Assembly (NCBI GenBank): GCA_964564415.1
Contig: CAZMAV010000006.1
Span: 62,001 to 126,000, forward strand
Reading direction: 5' to 3'
Source of the DNA: JALEFZ01 sp964564415
GTDB taxonomy: Bacteria > Bacteroidota > Bacteroidia > J057
Length of the DNA stretch: 64,000 nt
A model generated the notes under the pieces. That model was not told the DNA's origin. It saw only the letters and a program-made list of their open reading frames with translations, and ran no database searches. Below, piece after piece: positions 34,087 through 43,496 of this stretch (positions are counted from its first letter, which is position 1; each line of letters begins with the position of its first letter). The position numbers and the translations under genes were made by a program.

Positions 34087-37000
34087 TTATTTTCCCTGGG
34101 AAGCCCTGGGATATCGGAAGCCCTTTTTGACCAGAACTACCTTCATGGCGTCGAGCTTGGCGATCTGGAAATAGAAGTCCCTGAAGGTCTCATACTCCTC
34201 GGGAAAAATTTTACTTTTGAAAAATTTATGAGTCTTATAAACCCTGAGGATATTTCCTTCTTTTTTGAAGCTCATCTCGTAGCGCCCAAATTCATTTTCC
34301 TTTTCAACATCTTTCGGTAAGGAGAATAGCTCATAGTCCTCAGGAATTTCAATATTCAAAAACTCCTTCTTTGGACTTAGGTTGAAGACCATGTTGAGGT
34401 CCATGACGGTATTCCTCTTCCTTGGAAGAAACTCATTGGGTATTTCTAACTTTTCCAATAAGGGTAGAGGAAAAATATAAAGTCCGTATAGCTGCTCTCC
34501 AAAGTCCTCGGCCAGGAGTTCCAGGTTCAGTTCCAGGGGTTGATCGATTTGATCCAGCGGAAGGATAGACCTGTCCAGGATTTGATTGCCGGGAAGGAAG
34601 GAAAGGTTGAGTTCCTCCTGTATAAAAGCCTGCACATTTTTCCCCCTTGAGGAACTGAGGTATTCTCGGATTCTTCCCCCTTCTATGCCCTTATAGCTTC
34701 CTTTTACCTTGAGCCTGAGGCGGTCCTGATCGTCAAAGGAGGCATCGAGTTGATAGCTAACCAGGTTTTTTTGTGGATTAAGTTGGTCATTGGGTAGGCG
34801 AAAGAGGTCCTGCTCACCGGGTTTGATCATCAGGGCCCAGGCCTCGTGGTCCTGTTCGGGAAGCACGTAGTAAGGATATTTATCTGTGGTAAGGTCGAGG
34901 AAATGGGTCTGACCCTCCATTTCATAGGCGACAATGGCATGGTTGAAGATATTGGCTGTCAAAGATTTGTAGGGAAGGTAACGGCCTGCCTTGACCAGGA
35001 CATAGTGAGACTCGATACCGGCCATTCGGAGGAGGGTAATCATGAGTGTAGCCACATCCTTGCAATCGCCGATGGCCGCCGAACAGGTCAGTTGGGGTTC
35101 CTGTGGAATAAAACTCGATTGAAGAAAGGAAACCGAGGAATAGGAAATCTCCTGGGTAATGTAATTGTAAATGCGGATCAATTTTTCTTCCTGGGACATA
35201 CCCTCTTCGATGATTTGATCATAGAGCTTTTTTAGGGCATAATTAGGCTCCAATTTTCTATAGGTCAGCTTTTCGTACCAGTCGCTGAAGATCGACCAGT
35301 CATGGTCAGAGACGAGAAAAATCTCCGGAGAGGCAGCCCACTTGCTGTAGGCGGCTTCTTCTTCGATCAACTTTGGGGTATGGAGCCACTCCCATTTATA
35401 AAAATCATGATTACCAGCCTGGAAGGATTCCACTTCTACAGGTGTATTGACGCTGTGGTAATGCAGGGCCGTACCCTGAGGGAAGGCTACTTCAAATTTT
35501 TGATAATAAATGGGATGAATAAACATCATTCCGCCTTTGACCCGGAAGTAATCCTGAAATCCATAACTTTCCCCCTCTCCCTTATAGCTGTTGATATTAA
35601 AAGAGCCCTCCGCGAGGATGATGTCTCCGGGTTCCAGGTTTTTGAAGACAGCATGGGTCCCTCTCATCTCGGGTTGAACTTCGGAACCATCGGGCTTGCG
35701 CACCACGACAGAAACAGAGCGTCCCAGGTAACTGAAATTTTCCTCAATCCAGGGGTCTACTCCATTTTCGTTGAGCATCTTGAGGGCAAAGCTCCTTTTG
35801 ATTTCAGCTGCGCCATTTTCCTTCATCCAGTAGTCGGAAACATGCATGAGGACCAGGGCATCTTCCTCTGCATAAGTCTGGCTCCATTCATCCTCTTTGG
35901 CTAAGATTTCTTCTAGTTTTTGGGATTTAAAGTGTTGCCAAAGGCTTTCTTTTTCCTCAGAAAGATTTTCGATCTTTTGATCCAGGTCCTGACTCCGGTA
36001 GTAGCTTCCTCCCGAACTGAGAAATTTATCCAGTTTTTTTGCCATTCTGTAGTAGTGAAGGGCACTGTCATGCTGGCTCATTTCTTTGAATACATCTCCT
36101 TTTTGAGAATGTAAAGCTGAAAAATAAGGGCTTAAAGCCATGCCCTTGTCAATGATTTGAAGGGCTTCTTCGTATTTTTTTTCTTCCTTATACAACTTGG
36201 CCAGGGCCGTGTAGGAAGAAAGTTCGTAGGGTTCAGCACCTAGTCGGTCTTCTGCCTGCTTGATTTTCTTGCGGGTAGAAAGGCTCTTGTTCCTGTTGCG
36301 ATTCTTCTTCTTTTTCTTCTTGTCTTCAGAAGCCGTAATGGAATATTGCTCGAAGATGTATTCCAATTGAGGATAGACATCCAGGGTTTCCTCCTTTACG
36401 GTCGCTAGATGGGCACTGTCATCCTTGGAATTATAATACCTGAGGTATTGCCTGAGCATATTTTTATTGGAGGGGGCAATGTCCCGAAGCCGCTCCAGCC
36501 TTTTTTCGTAGCTATCTTTATCCACCTTGGGATCTACTTCATTGAGCCTTTTTCGCAAGAGGGGATAAAATGGAGTTTGATCCAGGTCTATCCTACTCAG
36601 GGTCTTGAAAGCCATGGCCTTGTTGCCATTGCGGTCGTAGATGGCCGCCAGGAGAATGTCAAAATAAGCAGTGGTATCGTAAAGCTGTTCGAGGTCGACA
36701 AAGTATTGCTCCACCTCCCGGCTCGTCCCACTGCGGAGAAAATACCTGGCCCAGAGGTAGTAATCCCATTCCTTTACCTGAGCTTCCTCCCCCTCGGGGA
36801 AGACGGGACTCGCCAACTGGGTATTTCTTTTTTTGAATGAAAGAAGCTTGCCTTCTTGCTTTTCCTTCACCCCTAGGTCGAGATCAAATGGCCTTCCCTC
36901 CGGTGTAGTGAGGTGTAGGTTGAAGGCCACCCCCCTCCGCGCAGCATTGTAATCGTAGGTTCCCCGAAACCTGAAATCTGAAGAATTGCTTTTCCAAGCC

Positions 37001-37860
37001 GAAAACTCCGATAGCTTGACCAAGATATCGTGCCTCCCTGCCCCCAGACGGAGGTCAAACTGTTCTCCGTCGATCTGAAGAGTTCTTGGGTCGGCCTCTT
37101 CATAGACCAATTGCCCATCTATCCAAAGCTTGACGGGAGCACTTCGGGCGAGGTTGAGCCTGAAAGATTCTGCTTTTTCCAGGGAGAAGGCCTTGTGAGC
37201 AAAGTAAGTCTCGTCCAACTGGTGTCCGGGCAGATAGTCTTCTACCGTAATATCGCCGATAGGATTGTGAAAAGTAGGCTTTATCCACTTGATATTTAGC
37301 CCCAATCCATTGTCGTAGGTGGCAGACAGATCTGCACTTCTCTGCTTTTCGGGGAGAAAGGTTTCCGTATGGGCATGCCCGACAATGTTTTTAAAAGGAC
37401 CTAAAAATGCCCAGCCTTTGTTTTGAAAAAGAGGATCGAAAATTTCGCAGGCTTTTTCATAGTCCTTTTGACTTTCCGCTTCTTTTTCTTCCAGGAAGGT
37501 CAAGGATTTTTTGATCAATTTGCCTTGCTCACTTTCAAAAAAGGGAATGGGATCGGCTTTTTTATCCACAAACTTATCCGAAAGGTCTTGTAGAAAGACA
37601 TACCAGACAAGAGGATCTTCGCTATGCTCGTAGAGCTTGTTGACCAGGCGCTCGTATCTTTCTTCGTCGCTGTAGATGTCGGCCAGGAAAATGCCTCCCA
37701 AGAGGGAAGACTCATTGCTGCTGTCTGCCTTTATTTCGGCTTCAAACTGGGACCTCGCATCCTCGAATCGATTGTCCAAAATCAGGTCCCAGCCAGAGGA
37801 TTGAGAAAAAGTAAGGGTACAACTGAGGAGGGTGAGGGAAAGGAAGATAGATATTTTCAT
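34087..37860 (-). CDS. Large secreted DUF3857/transglutaminase-like protein with TPRs
   Basis: A 1257-residue exported protein with signal peptide MKISIFLSLTLLSCTLTFS. The first half has TPR-like helical repeats (for example around residues 550-620) and a lysine-rich linker (KKKKKNRNRNK near 519). The second half has the DUF3857 beta domain, then a transglutaminase-like core with Cys in GDCKDVATLM, His in FNHAIVAYE and Asp in FLDLTTDKYP, an intact catalytic triad arrangement. It is probably periplasmic. Bacteroidota carry many such proteins; their function is unknown, and protein crosslinking or peptide cleavage are both possible. Confidence 0.88.
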   Translation of the reverse strand: MKISIFLSLTLLSCTLTFSQSSGWDLILDNRFEDARSQFEAEIKADSSNESSLLGGIFLADIYSDEERYERLVNKLYEHSEDPLVWYVFLQDLSDKFVDKKADPIPFFESEQGKLIKKSLTFLEEKEAESQKDYEKACEIFDPLFQNKGWAFLGPFKNIVGHAHTETFLPEKQRSADLSATYDNGLGLNIKWIKPTFHNPIGDITVEDYLPGHQLDETYFAHKAFSLEKAESFRLNLARSAPVKLWIDGQLVYEEADPRTLQIDGEQFDLRLGAGRHDILVKLSEFSAWKSNSSDFRFRGTYDYNAARRGVAFNLHLTTPEGRPFDLDLGVKEKQEGKLLSFKKRNTQLASPVFPEGEEAQVKEWDYYLWARYFLRSGTSREVEQYFVDLEQLYDTTAYFDILLAAIYDRNGNKAMAFKTLSRIDLDQTPFYPLLRKRLNEVDPKVDKDSYEKRLERLRDIAPSNKNMLRQYLRYYNSKDDSAHLATVKEETLDVYPQLEYIFEQYSITASEDKKKKKKNRNRNKSLSTRKKIKQAEDRLGAEPYELSSYTALAKLYKEEKKYEEALQIIDKGMALSPYFSALHSQKGDVFKEMSQHDSALHYYRMAKKLDKFLSSGGSYYRSQDLDQKIENLSEEKESLWQHFKSQKLEEILAKEDEWSQTYAEEDALVLMHVSDYWMKENGAAEIKRSFALKMLNENGVDPWIEENFSYLGRSVSVVVRKPDGSEVQPEMRGTHAVFKNLEPGDIILAEGSFNINSYKGEGESYGFQDYFRVKGGMMFIHPIYYQKFEVAFPQGTALHYHSVNTPVEVESFQAGNHDFYKWEWLHTPKLIEEEAAYSKWAASPEIFLVSDHDWSIFSDWYEKLTYRKLEPNYALKKLYDQIIEEGMSQEEKLIRIYNYITQEISYSSVSFLQSSFIPQEPQLTCSAAIGDCKDVATLMITLLRMAGIESHYVLVKAGRYLPYKSLTANIFNHAIVAYEMEGQTHFLDLTTDKYPYYVLPEQDHEAWALMIKPGEQDLFRLPNDQLNPQKNLVSYQLDASFDDQDRLRLKVKGSYKGIEGGRIREYLSSSRGKNVQAFIQEELNLSFLPGNQILDRSILPLDQIDQPLELNLELLAEDFGEQLYGLYIFPLPLLEKLEIPNEFLPRKRNTVMDLNMVFNLSPKKEFLNIEIPEDYELFSLPKDVEKENEFGRYEMSFKKEGNILRVYKTHKFFKSKIFPEEYETFRDFYFQIAKLDAMKVVLVKKGFRYPRASQGK

Positions 37861-38067
37861 TCTGTAGGCTATGAGGATTGTGCTAGTAGTTAACTATTAG
37901 AAGATTTAAAGTAGATAAAATTTATATCTCTTGCCATTGTATCCATGCAAATCAGGGAGACAGTTGGCTATCGAGCCTGTTTTTAAGAGCTTTTGGCTGG
38001 CAATGTTCCTTAAAAATGGGGGCTATCCTATTAAAGCTGAAGCGAAGAGGCAATAATACTCGGTTTT

Positions 38068-38832
38068 TCAGAAATCAAGGCTCAATCCGTCATAGGAGAG
38101 GAAAACTCCGGGGGGCAATTCTTTGCTAACCTCAGCGTGCTTTCCCATGAGGTGGCTGATATGAATGAGGTAGGCCTCTTTGGGTTTGAGTTCGGCGATG
38201 GCTTGGAGAGCTGCCTTAAGGTGAAAGTGAGAATAATGCTCGGCTTTTCGAAGGGCATCAATGACGAGGATATCAAGTCCCTGGAGTAATTTTTTTGAAT
38301 TTTCGGGAATGAAGTTGGTGTCGGTAAGGTAGGCGAAATTGCCGCAGCGGTAGCCCAGCACAGGAAGTTGTCCATGCATAAGTGGAATGGGCAGTAGGGT
38401 CATGTCTCCCACCTGAAAGGCTTTTTCGGGCAGTACCCGATTGAAGACCAACTTTGGGATGCCGGGATAATCCGGTCTATCAAATACGTAATAATATTCT
38501 TTTCGAAGGTGCTCCTCGACGGCTTCACTGAGGTAGAGGGGCATATTTCTGTCTTGGAGGTAATTATAGGGCCTGACATCATCGAGGCCGGCAGTGTGGT
38601 CCTTGTGTTGATGGGTATAAAGGATGGCATCCAGCCACTTTACATCGTAAGTAAGCATTTGCCTGCGAAAATCGGGGCCCGTATCGAAAACCACGGTGGT
38701 TTTTTCAGATTGGAGCAGGCCTGAGGTTCGCAATCGCTTGTCGAGGAGATCTGTGCTTTGGCAAACCGGGCACTGGCAGGCCAGCATGGGAATACCAGTA
38801 GAGGTTCCTGTCCCTGTAAATGTAAATTTCAC
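38068..38832 (-). CDS. MBL-fold metallohydrolase, PhnP-like
   Basis: A 254-residue metallo-beta-lactamase-fold phosphodiesterase of the PhnP/RNase Z-like branch. It starts KFTFTGTGTSTGIPMLACQCPVCQS, with the cysteines of the extra zinc site. The metal motif is THQHKDHTAGLDD near residue 73, and later His residues are in PLMHGQLPVLG and YLTDTNFIPE. PhnP cleaves cyclic ribose phosphates in phosphonate use, but no phn genes are present. The start is GTG: it overlaps the upstream TAG as TAGTG, and the conserved first strand begins at once, so the coupling is strong. Confidence 0.9.
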   Translation of the reverse strand: MKFTFTGTGTSTGIPMLACQCPVCQSTDLLDKRLRTSGLLQSEKTTVVFDTGPDFRRQMLTYDVKWLDAILYTHQHKDHTAGLDDVRPYNYLQDRNMPLYLSEAVEEHLRKEYYYVFDRPDYPGIPKLVFNRVLPEKAFQVGDMTLLPIPLMHGQLPVLGYRCGNFAYLTDTNFIPENSKKLLQGLDILVIDALRKAEHYSHFHLKAALQAIAELKPKEAYLIHISHLMGKHAEVSKELPPGVFLSYDGLSLDF

Positions 38833-39116
38833 TAAATACTGTCCTTAGCTTGGGCCGCGGGAAGGGCCTTGATTTTGTGAACGGTCTTGATCTGATCTTC
38901 TGTCAGTTCTTCTTCTTGGATTTTCAACTGCCCGATGATCTCAGACAGGGTAGATATTTTGGATTCCAGGGGATGGAATTTATTGATGATGATGATTTTT
39001 TGTTCCTTGACCCAGCAATAACCTCCGGCAAAGTTTCCCTTCTCAAACCTGATTTTATAGCCCTGAGATTTAAGAATCTGCTGAAGCTTTTCCTGTGTGT
39101 TTCTCGTCATTCGCAT
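38832..39116 (-). CDS. Conserved small cytoplasmic protein of unknown function
   Basis: About 94 residues from the ATG at 39116 (another ATG at 39110). It is mixed alpha/beta, with IRFEKGNFAGGYCWVKEQKIIIINKFH in the middle (a G-Y-C turn followed by a hydrophobic strand) and a C-terminal helix rich in Glu and Lys. I recognise the layout as a conserved Bacteroidota hypothetical, but I know of no function. It is coupled by a one-base overlap (TAGTG) to the PhnP-like gene. Confidence 0.75.
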   Translation of the reverse strand: MRMTRNTQEKLQQILKSQGYKIRFEKGNFAGGYCWVKEQKIIIINKFHPLESKISTLSEIIGQLKIQEEELTEDQIKTVHKIKALPAAQAKDSI

Positions 39117-39295
39117 GGACAGACAATATAATAATCTTTTGGGCAACTACTTTCTTTGCAGAGAATTACCCTGGAAGACTAAAAATGACAGCTATCCGGG
39201 TGGAAAAGCATGAAAAAAGACCCACAAGTGTGGATAAATTCCTTCAATTTAGCAGAGGAATGCCTTATTTTGCAGAATGATAGGCATCCACACAT

Positions 39296-41239
39296 ATGAT
39301 AAGCAAGTCCATGAGCATTAAAATAAGACAACCCGAAGCCCTATATGAACCCGGAGGGCGGGAGCTGAATGAGGATTTTGTCTATCCTTTGATGAACGAA
39401 GCCAATCCAGATGAGCGGCTGTTTATGGTTTCTGATGGAGAGGGAGGAGCCCAGGCTGGAGATGTCGGTTCCAAGCTTCTTACCCTTACCATGGCCAAAT
39501 ACTTCCAGCATCCTGGCCCCAAAGGAGATGTAGATCAGGAATTTCTGGACAAGGCACTCCGCATGTCGGAGGCCGCTTTGACCGCCCACAAGGACGGACA
39601 TCCCGAAGCCAAGCACATGTCCATGTCTCTGGCCCTCCTTTATTTGGGTGAAGAGCAGGTAAGCCTGGCTTGGTTGGGTTCTTCCAGGGTCTATCATTAC
39701 AACAGTGAAAAATCTGTCCTCCTAAATCCACATTCTCCGGAGATTCAGCGAAATGAAGCTCAGCAAGACCTTATCACAGGTTCGGAAAATCCCCAAAAAC
39801 TCCATTTACACCAGATACCCAATGAAGAAATCAACAGCGGAGATTTCTTCCTCCTGGTCACCGATGGAGTAAGGGACCAACTCAACGACAGAAACCTGGA
39901 GACTTTATTCAAATCATCTTCCGTCAGCACCCAGCAGTACAATCCCGATCGGGTAGCGACCGAAATCAATAACCTGATTCAGAATTTTTCTAAGGATAAC
40001 TACTCTGCATACATCGTTCAGGTGGCTGATAAGGAGGAAAAGGATTCTGCGGAGGCAGTTCCTCCAACATCCAAAAAGGAGAAAAAAGAAAATGAAACGA
40101 AAAAGGATGGGGAGCCAAATAAGCAAAGAGATTGGATCAGGATAGGATCTATCGTAGCCCTGGTAGTATTTCTCCTCTTTCTCATAGGTTATGGGGGTTA
40201 CAATTACTTCAACAACGCCTTCGATCGGCAGATGTCCAGGGGAGACAGTGCCATGGAGCAGCAGGATTTTGAAGAGGCTCGGAATTATTTTACCAAGGCT
40301 TTGCAGGGTACTGATGATCCTGCTGAGAAACAAAGAGCCAGAAATCAACTGGAAAGGTTGGATATTCTGTCAAAGGACCGGCCAGACGACCGCCTTCAGT
40401 CCGCCGATAAGTTTATGGAGGAAGGGCAGTTTGAAAGCGCCATTAACCTATACGAGACTGTCATCAAAGCCCTGGACAACCAACAGGATCAGGCCCAGGC
40501 CAATCGGGTACGGACCCTCCTGGCTGAAGCTTATATCAAGCAGGCCAATCAGGTCTACGACAGTGTGGAGGCAGCTAAAAAGTGTGAACTCGCCTATCCC
40601 ATTTATCAGGAAGGATTGATCCTCCTGGACCAGCCAGGTGTTACCTCCAGTCAAAATGAGATGATCACCCTGGCCAACCAAAGGTCCTCCCAGTGTGGAA
40701 AAGAGCTGGGTGAAAAGCCCGTCAAGCCCGATGGCATCAATGCCAAGAAGGTAGGCCCCGCCATTGCCCAAAAGAGTGAAGGTGAAGAAAAAACAGCTGA
40801 AGTCGTGCGCAGCGTAAGCCCCAATACCAATGCCAGGGTAAGGCAGCCTGCGGAGAGTTCAGAATTGAAAAAGTGGCTGGCCGCCGGAAAGCGCATCTTT
40901 GTCAAGGCCCGTGACTCCGGCTCCGAGTATCAATACAGAGAAGCGGCCGAAAGCCTCGAAAATGCCGGTGCCATGCTGGATGGTTCAGGCGCCTATATGC
41001 TTTCTTTCCTCTACCACATGGGACTGGGGGTAGAAAAAAATGAATCCAAGGCCCTTTCCTTTGCTCAAAAATCAGCCTATAAAGGTTGGCCCGCCGGGCA
41101 GTTTTACTATGGTCACCTCCTTTTATTGAGGCAATATCCCAAGGATACCGTTACAGCCATTCAATCCCTCAGAAAGTCGGCCGACCAAAACTACCGCGAT
41201 GCCATTGAGCGCCTACAAATCCTGGGTGCCCGTTATTAA
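39296..41239 (+). CDS. PP2C-like phosphatase domain fused to TM, TPR and Sel1 repeats
   Basis: A 647-residue protein. Residues 10-245 are a PP2C (PPM) domain with the metal-site motifs NEDF (Asp27), VSDGEGG (Asp47-Gly48), TDGVRDQ and KDNYSAYIVQV. The usual GDSR is GSSR (Ser129 in place of Asp) and the GTT strand is MSMS, so activity could be altered. After a Lys/Glu linker comes one transmembrane helix (about 285-303), then TPR-like repeats (FDRQMSRGDSAMEQQDFEEA onward). The tail is two Sel1-like repeats (AYMLSFLYHMGLGVEKN). It looks like a membrane phosphatase scaffold; a partner Ser/Thr kinase is not in the window. Confidence 0.85.
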   Translation: MISKSMSIKIRQPEALYEPGGRELNEDFVYPLMNEANPDERLFMVSDGEGGAQAGDVGSKLLTLTMAKYFQHPGPKGDVDQEFLDKALRMSEAALTAHKDGHPEAKHMSMSLALLYLGEEQVSLAWLGSSRVYHYNSEKSVLLNPHSPEIQRNEAQQDLITGSENPQKLHLHQIPNEEINSGDFFLLVTDGVRDQLNDRNLETLFKSSSVSTQQYNPDRVATEINNLIQNFSKDNYSAYIVQVADKEEKDSAEAVPPTSKKEKKENETKKDGEPNKQRDWIRIGSIVALVVFLLFLIGYGGYNYFNNAFDRQMSRGDSAMEQQDFEEARNYFTKALQGTDDPAEKQRARNQLERLDILSKDRPDDRLQSADKFMEEGQFESAINLYETVIKALDNQQDQAQANRVRTLLAEAYIKQANQVYDSVEAAKKCELAYPIYQEGLILLDQPGVTSSQNEMITLANQRSSQCGKELGEKPVKPDGINAKKVGPAIAQKSEGEEKTAEVVRSVSPNTNARVRQPAESSELKKWLAAGKRIFVKARDSGSEYQYREAAESLENAGAMLDGSGAYMLSFLYHMGLGVEKNESKALSFAQKSAYKGWPAGQFYYGHLLLLRQYPKDTVTAIQSLRKSADQNYRDAIERLQILGARY

Positions 41240-41291
41240 TTCATGATTTTCCAGCCAAACAGGAAAGCAAACTTTTCTGTATTAAGTATCT

Positions 41292-42377
41292 ATGTCGAAT
41301 ACCTTCGGAACTCTCTTCAAAATAACCACGTTTGGCGAATCCCATGGGGCAGGGGTAGGAGTGGTCATAGACGGCTGTCCCCCGGGGCTTGTCCTCGACC
41401 TGGACTTCATTCAGTTCCAATTGGACCGAAGGAAGCCCGGAACCTCCCGCATCACCACCCAAAGAAAAGAATCAGACAGCTTTGAGCTCCTGTCCGGTCA
41501 CCTGAATGGCAAAGCCACAGGTACTCCCTTGGCATTTTTTGTCAGAAATACCAATGCCCGATCAAAAGATTACTCCCATATAAAGGATATTTTCCGGCCT
41601 TCCCATGCAGACTTTACCTATCAGGTAAAGTATGGGCTTAGGGATTACAAGGGTGGGGGGAGATCCTCAGCCCGTGAGACCCTGGCAAGGGTAATAGGAG
41701 GAGCCGTCGCCCGGTTATTCCTGGAAAAAGACCAAGGAATGAAGTTTGAAGCCTGGGTAGAACAAATCCACCGGGTAAAGCTCGAAAAGGACCCGGAGGT
41801 CATCAGCCTGGAAGGAGAATATCAGGAAGCTACCCGCTGTCCCGATCCCGAGATTGCCAGGCAGATGTATGAGGCGGTTGACCAGGCCCGGAGAAAGGGA
41901 GATTCTGTAGGCGGAGTAATCAAGTGCCGCATCAAAAATGTGCCTCCTGGACTGGGAGAGCCTATGTATGATAAACTATCAGCATCTCTGGGTGCTGCCA
42001 TGCTCGGGATCAATGCCGTCAAGGGATTCGAGATTGGTTCAGGATTCGAAGGTACAGAAATGTACGGATCGGAACACAATGATCTCTTCTACATGGAAGA
42101 AGACCGTGTAAGGACCCAAAGCAATCACGCTGGCGGTGTCCTGGGTGGCATTAGCTCAGGAGAGGACGTCTACTTCCGGGTAGCTTTCAAGCCCACAGCC
42201 ACCATCATGCAGGACCAACAGACCGTAGACGCACAGGGCGAAAAGGCGATTGCCGAGGGCAAAGGCCGACACGATCCCTGTGTGGTACCAAGGGCGGTCC
42301 CCATCGTCGAATCCATGGCTGCTATTGTCCTGATGGACCACTGGCTTATCCAACAAAGCAGGAAATCCTTCACCTAA
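41292..42377 (+). CDS. aroC: Chorismate synthase
   Basis: Last step of the shikimate pathway: 5-enolpyruvylshikimate 3-phosphate to chorismate, using reduced FMN. The protein has 361 residues, the usual size. Motifs are FGESHGAGVGVVIDGCPPGL near residue 14, YKGGGRSSARETLARVIGGAVA near 120, QSNHAGGVLGGISSG near 275 and HDPCVVPRAVPIVESM near 325. Start MSNTFGTLFKITTFGESHG is the family N-terminus. Single gene; no other aro genes nearby. Confidence 0.97.
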   Translation: MSNTFGTLFKITTFGESHGAGVGVVIDGCPPGLVLDLDFIQFQLDRRKPGTSRITTQRKESDSFELLSGHLNGKATGTPLAFFVRNTNARSKDYSHIKDIFRPSHADFTYQVKYGLRDYKGGGRSSARETLARVIGGAVARLFLEKDQGMKFEAWVEQIHRVKLEKDPEVISLEGEYQEATRCPDPEIARQMYEAVDQARRKGDSVGGVIKCRIKNVPPGLGEPMYDKLSASLGAAMLGINAVKGFEIGSGFEGTEMYGSEHNDLFYMEEDRVRTQSNHAGGVLGGISSGEDVYFRVAFKPTATIMQDQQTVDAQGEKAIAEGKGRHDPCVVPRAVPIVESMAAIVLMDHWLIQQSRKSFT

Positions 42378-42406
42378 AGCAGGATGTAGGAGCTTTCGGT
42401 TTTTTG

Positions 42407-42436
42407 TTTGGAAATATATTTTTCTTCCTACTTTCG
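42407..42436 (+). promoter_or_regulatory. Candidate promoter of the HsdR-N-like membrane gene
   Basis: TTTG at 42407-42410 and TACTTTCG at 42429-42436 (one mismatch from TAnnTTTG) are 18 bp apart, a good Bacteroidota spacing. The ATG follows 33 nt later. Confidence 0.45.
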
Positions 42437-42469
42437 TATTAATTTTACACAGGTAGCAAACATACCCAT

Positions 42470-43471
42470 ATGAGTTATATCAAGCGGGGCAAAAAAGACA
42501 GACACATCCTGATCAATGAAAAGAGGGATCAGATCATCTATTTGCCTCAGGGTAAAGAAAGGAAATGGAGCAATCCAGAGGAACAGGTTCAGGCAGAAAC
42601 CTACCTTAAGCTGATCTACGACTACGATTATCCCCCCGAATACCTGCGGGTGTGTCAAAAGGTACAAATTGGTTCCTCCACCCGGGAAGGGGACGTGATT
42701 GTATATAAAGATGATAAAGCGAAGGACCCCTATATCATCGTCGAGTGTAAGAAGCGGAAGGTCTCAAATTCTGTTTTCGATATGGCCATCAACCAGGGTT
42801 TTTCCTATGCTGCCGTCACTAATGCTGAGTATGTATGGGCCACTTCGGGGGATAAAAATGCCATGTTTGAAGTCAACCCCGACCAGATCAACGAAAGAAA
42901 GAATAACCGAATACCAGATATCCCAAAGTTTAGACAAAGCTTCCGCAAGGGAGAGAGAAGCCTGGGCAAGTGGTTGTTTCGCCATCCCATCTTTTCCGAT
43001 GCCCTCCTCTATGGGGTCTTCTTTATGGTCATGACCATAGTCCTCTGTAAGGCTGCCGTGGAGTTTCATGGAGAATGGCGGGAACTCACTGCCAATACCT
43101 GGGACAAGTGGGGCTGGGACTGGAATTACAATTGGTACTACAACATTATCCTGGCAGTTTCTTCTACCCTTACCCTCCTTCTCGGCTCTGTCTTCATGAG
43201 AAGCCATGAGTTTTTCCGGACCAACCTGACCAAAAAATGGCTGACCTACCTCCTGTTGGGGGGGATACTCATCATTCCTTCCTGGTATGTCGGGGTGAAC
43301 CAAGACGATCTCGCCTTCTTAGGCGAGCCCAATTGGTGGGGAGACCTAAATTACTTCAAATACGACAACAAGGGCTATCCCATCATGATTTACCTCTGGC
43401 CCTATCTGAAGTCCTGGCCTTTGCAGATTGTCTTAATATGGGCCTTGATTTGGTTGATCAACCGGCGCTAG
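42470..43471 (+). CDS. HsdR N-terminal-like nuclease domain fused to a four-helix membrane domain
   Basis: A 333-residue protein. Residues about 30-140 match the N-terminal nuclease-like domain of type I restriction subunit R (HSDR_N_2): NPEEQVQAETYLKLIY helix, then strands with Asp75 in REGDVIVY and Glu92-Cys-Lys94 in IIVECKK, the PD-(D/E)xK core, and VFDMAINQGFSYAAVTNAEYVWATSG. The C-terminal half has four hydrophobic segments (about 174-197, 222-244, 257-277, 314-331). There is no helicase, methylase or specificity gene beside it, so it is not a normal type I system. The soluble domain is likely cytoplasmic. Nuclease activity is possible but unproven. Confidence 0.82.
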   Translation: MSYIKRGKKDRHILINEKRDQIIYLPQGKERKWSNPEEQVQAETYLKLIYDYDYPPEYLRVCQKVQIGSSTREGDVIVYKDDKAKDPYIIVECKKRKVSNSVFDMAINQGFSYAAVTNAEYVWATSGDKNAMFEVNPDQINERKNNRIPDIPKFRQSFRKGERSLGKWLFRHPIFSDALLYGVFFMVMTIVLCKAAVEFHGEWRELTANTWDKWGWDWNYNWYYNIILAVSSTLTLLLGSVFMRSHEFFRTNLTKKWLTYLLLGGILIIPSWYVGVNQDDLAFLGEPNWWGDLNYFKYDNKGYPIMIYLWPYLKSWPLQIVLIWALIWLINRR

Positions 43472-43496
43472 GTGGGAGTAGAGGCAGTAGGAGGGA

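Noticed and set aside
38068..38832. Phosphonate (phn) operon
   Set aside because: Only a PhnP-like hydrolase fold is present; no C-P lyase genes.
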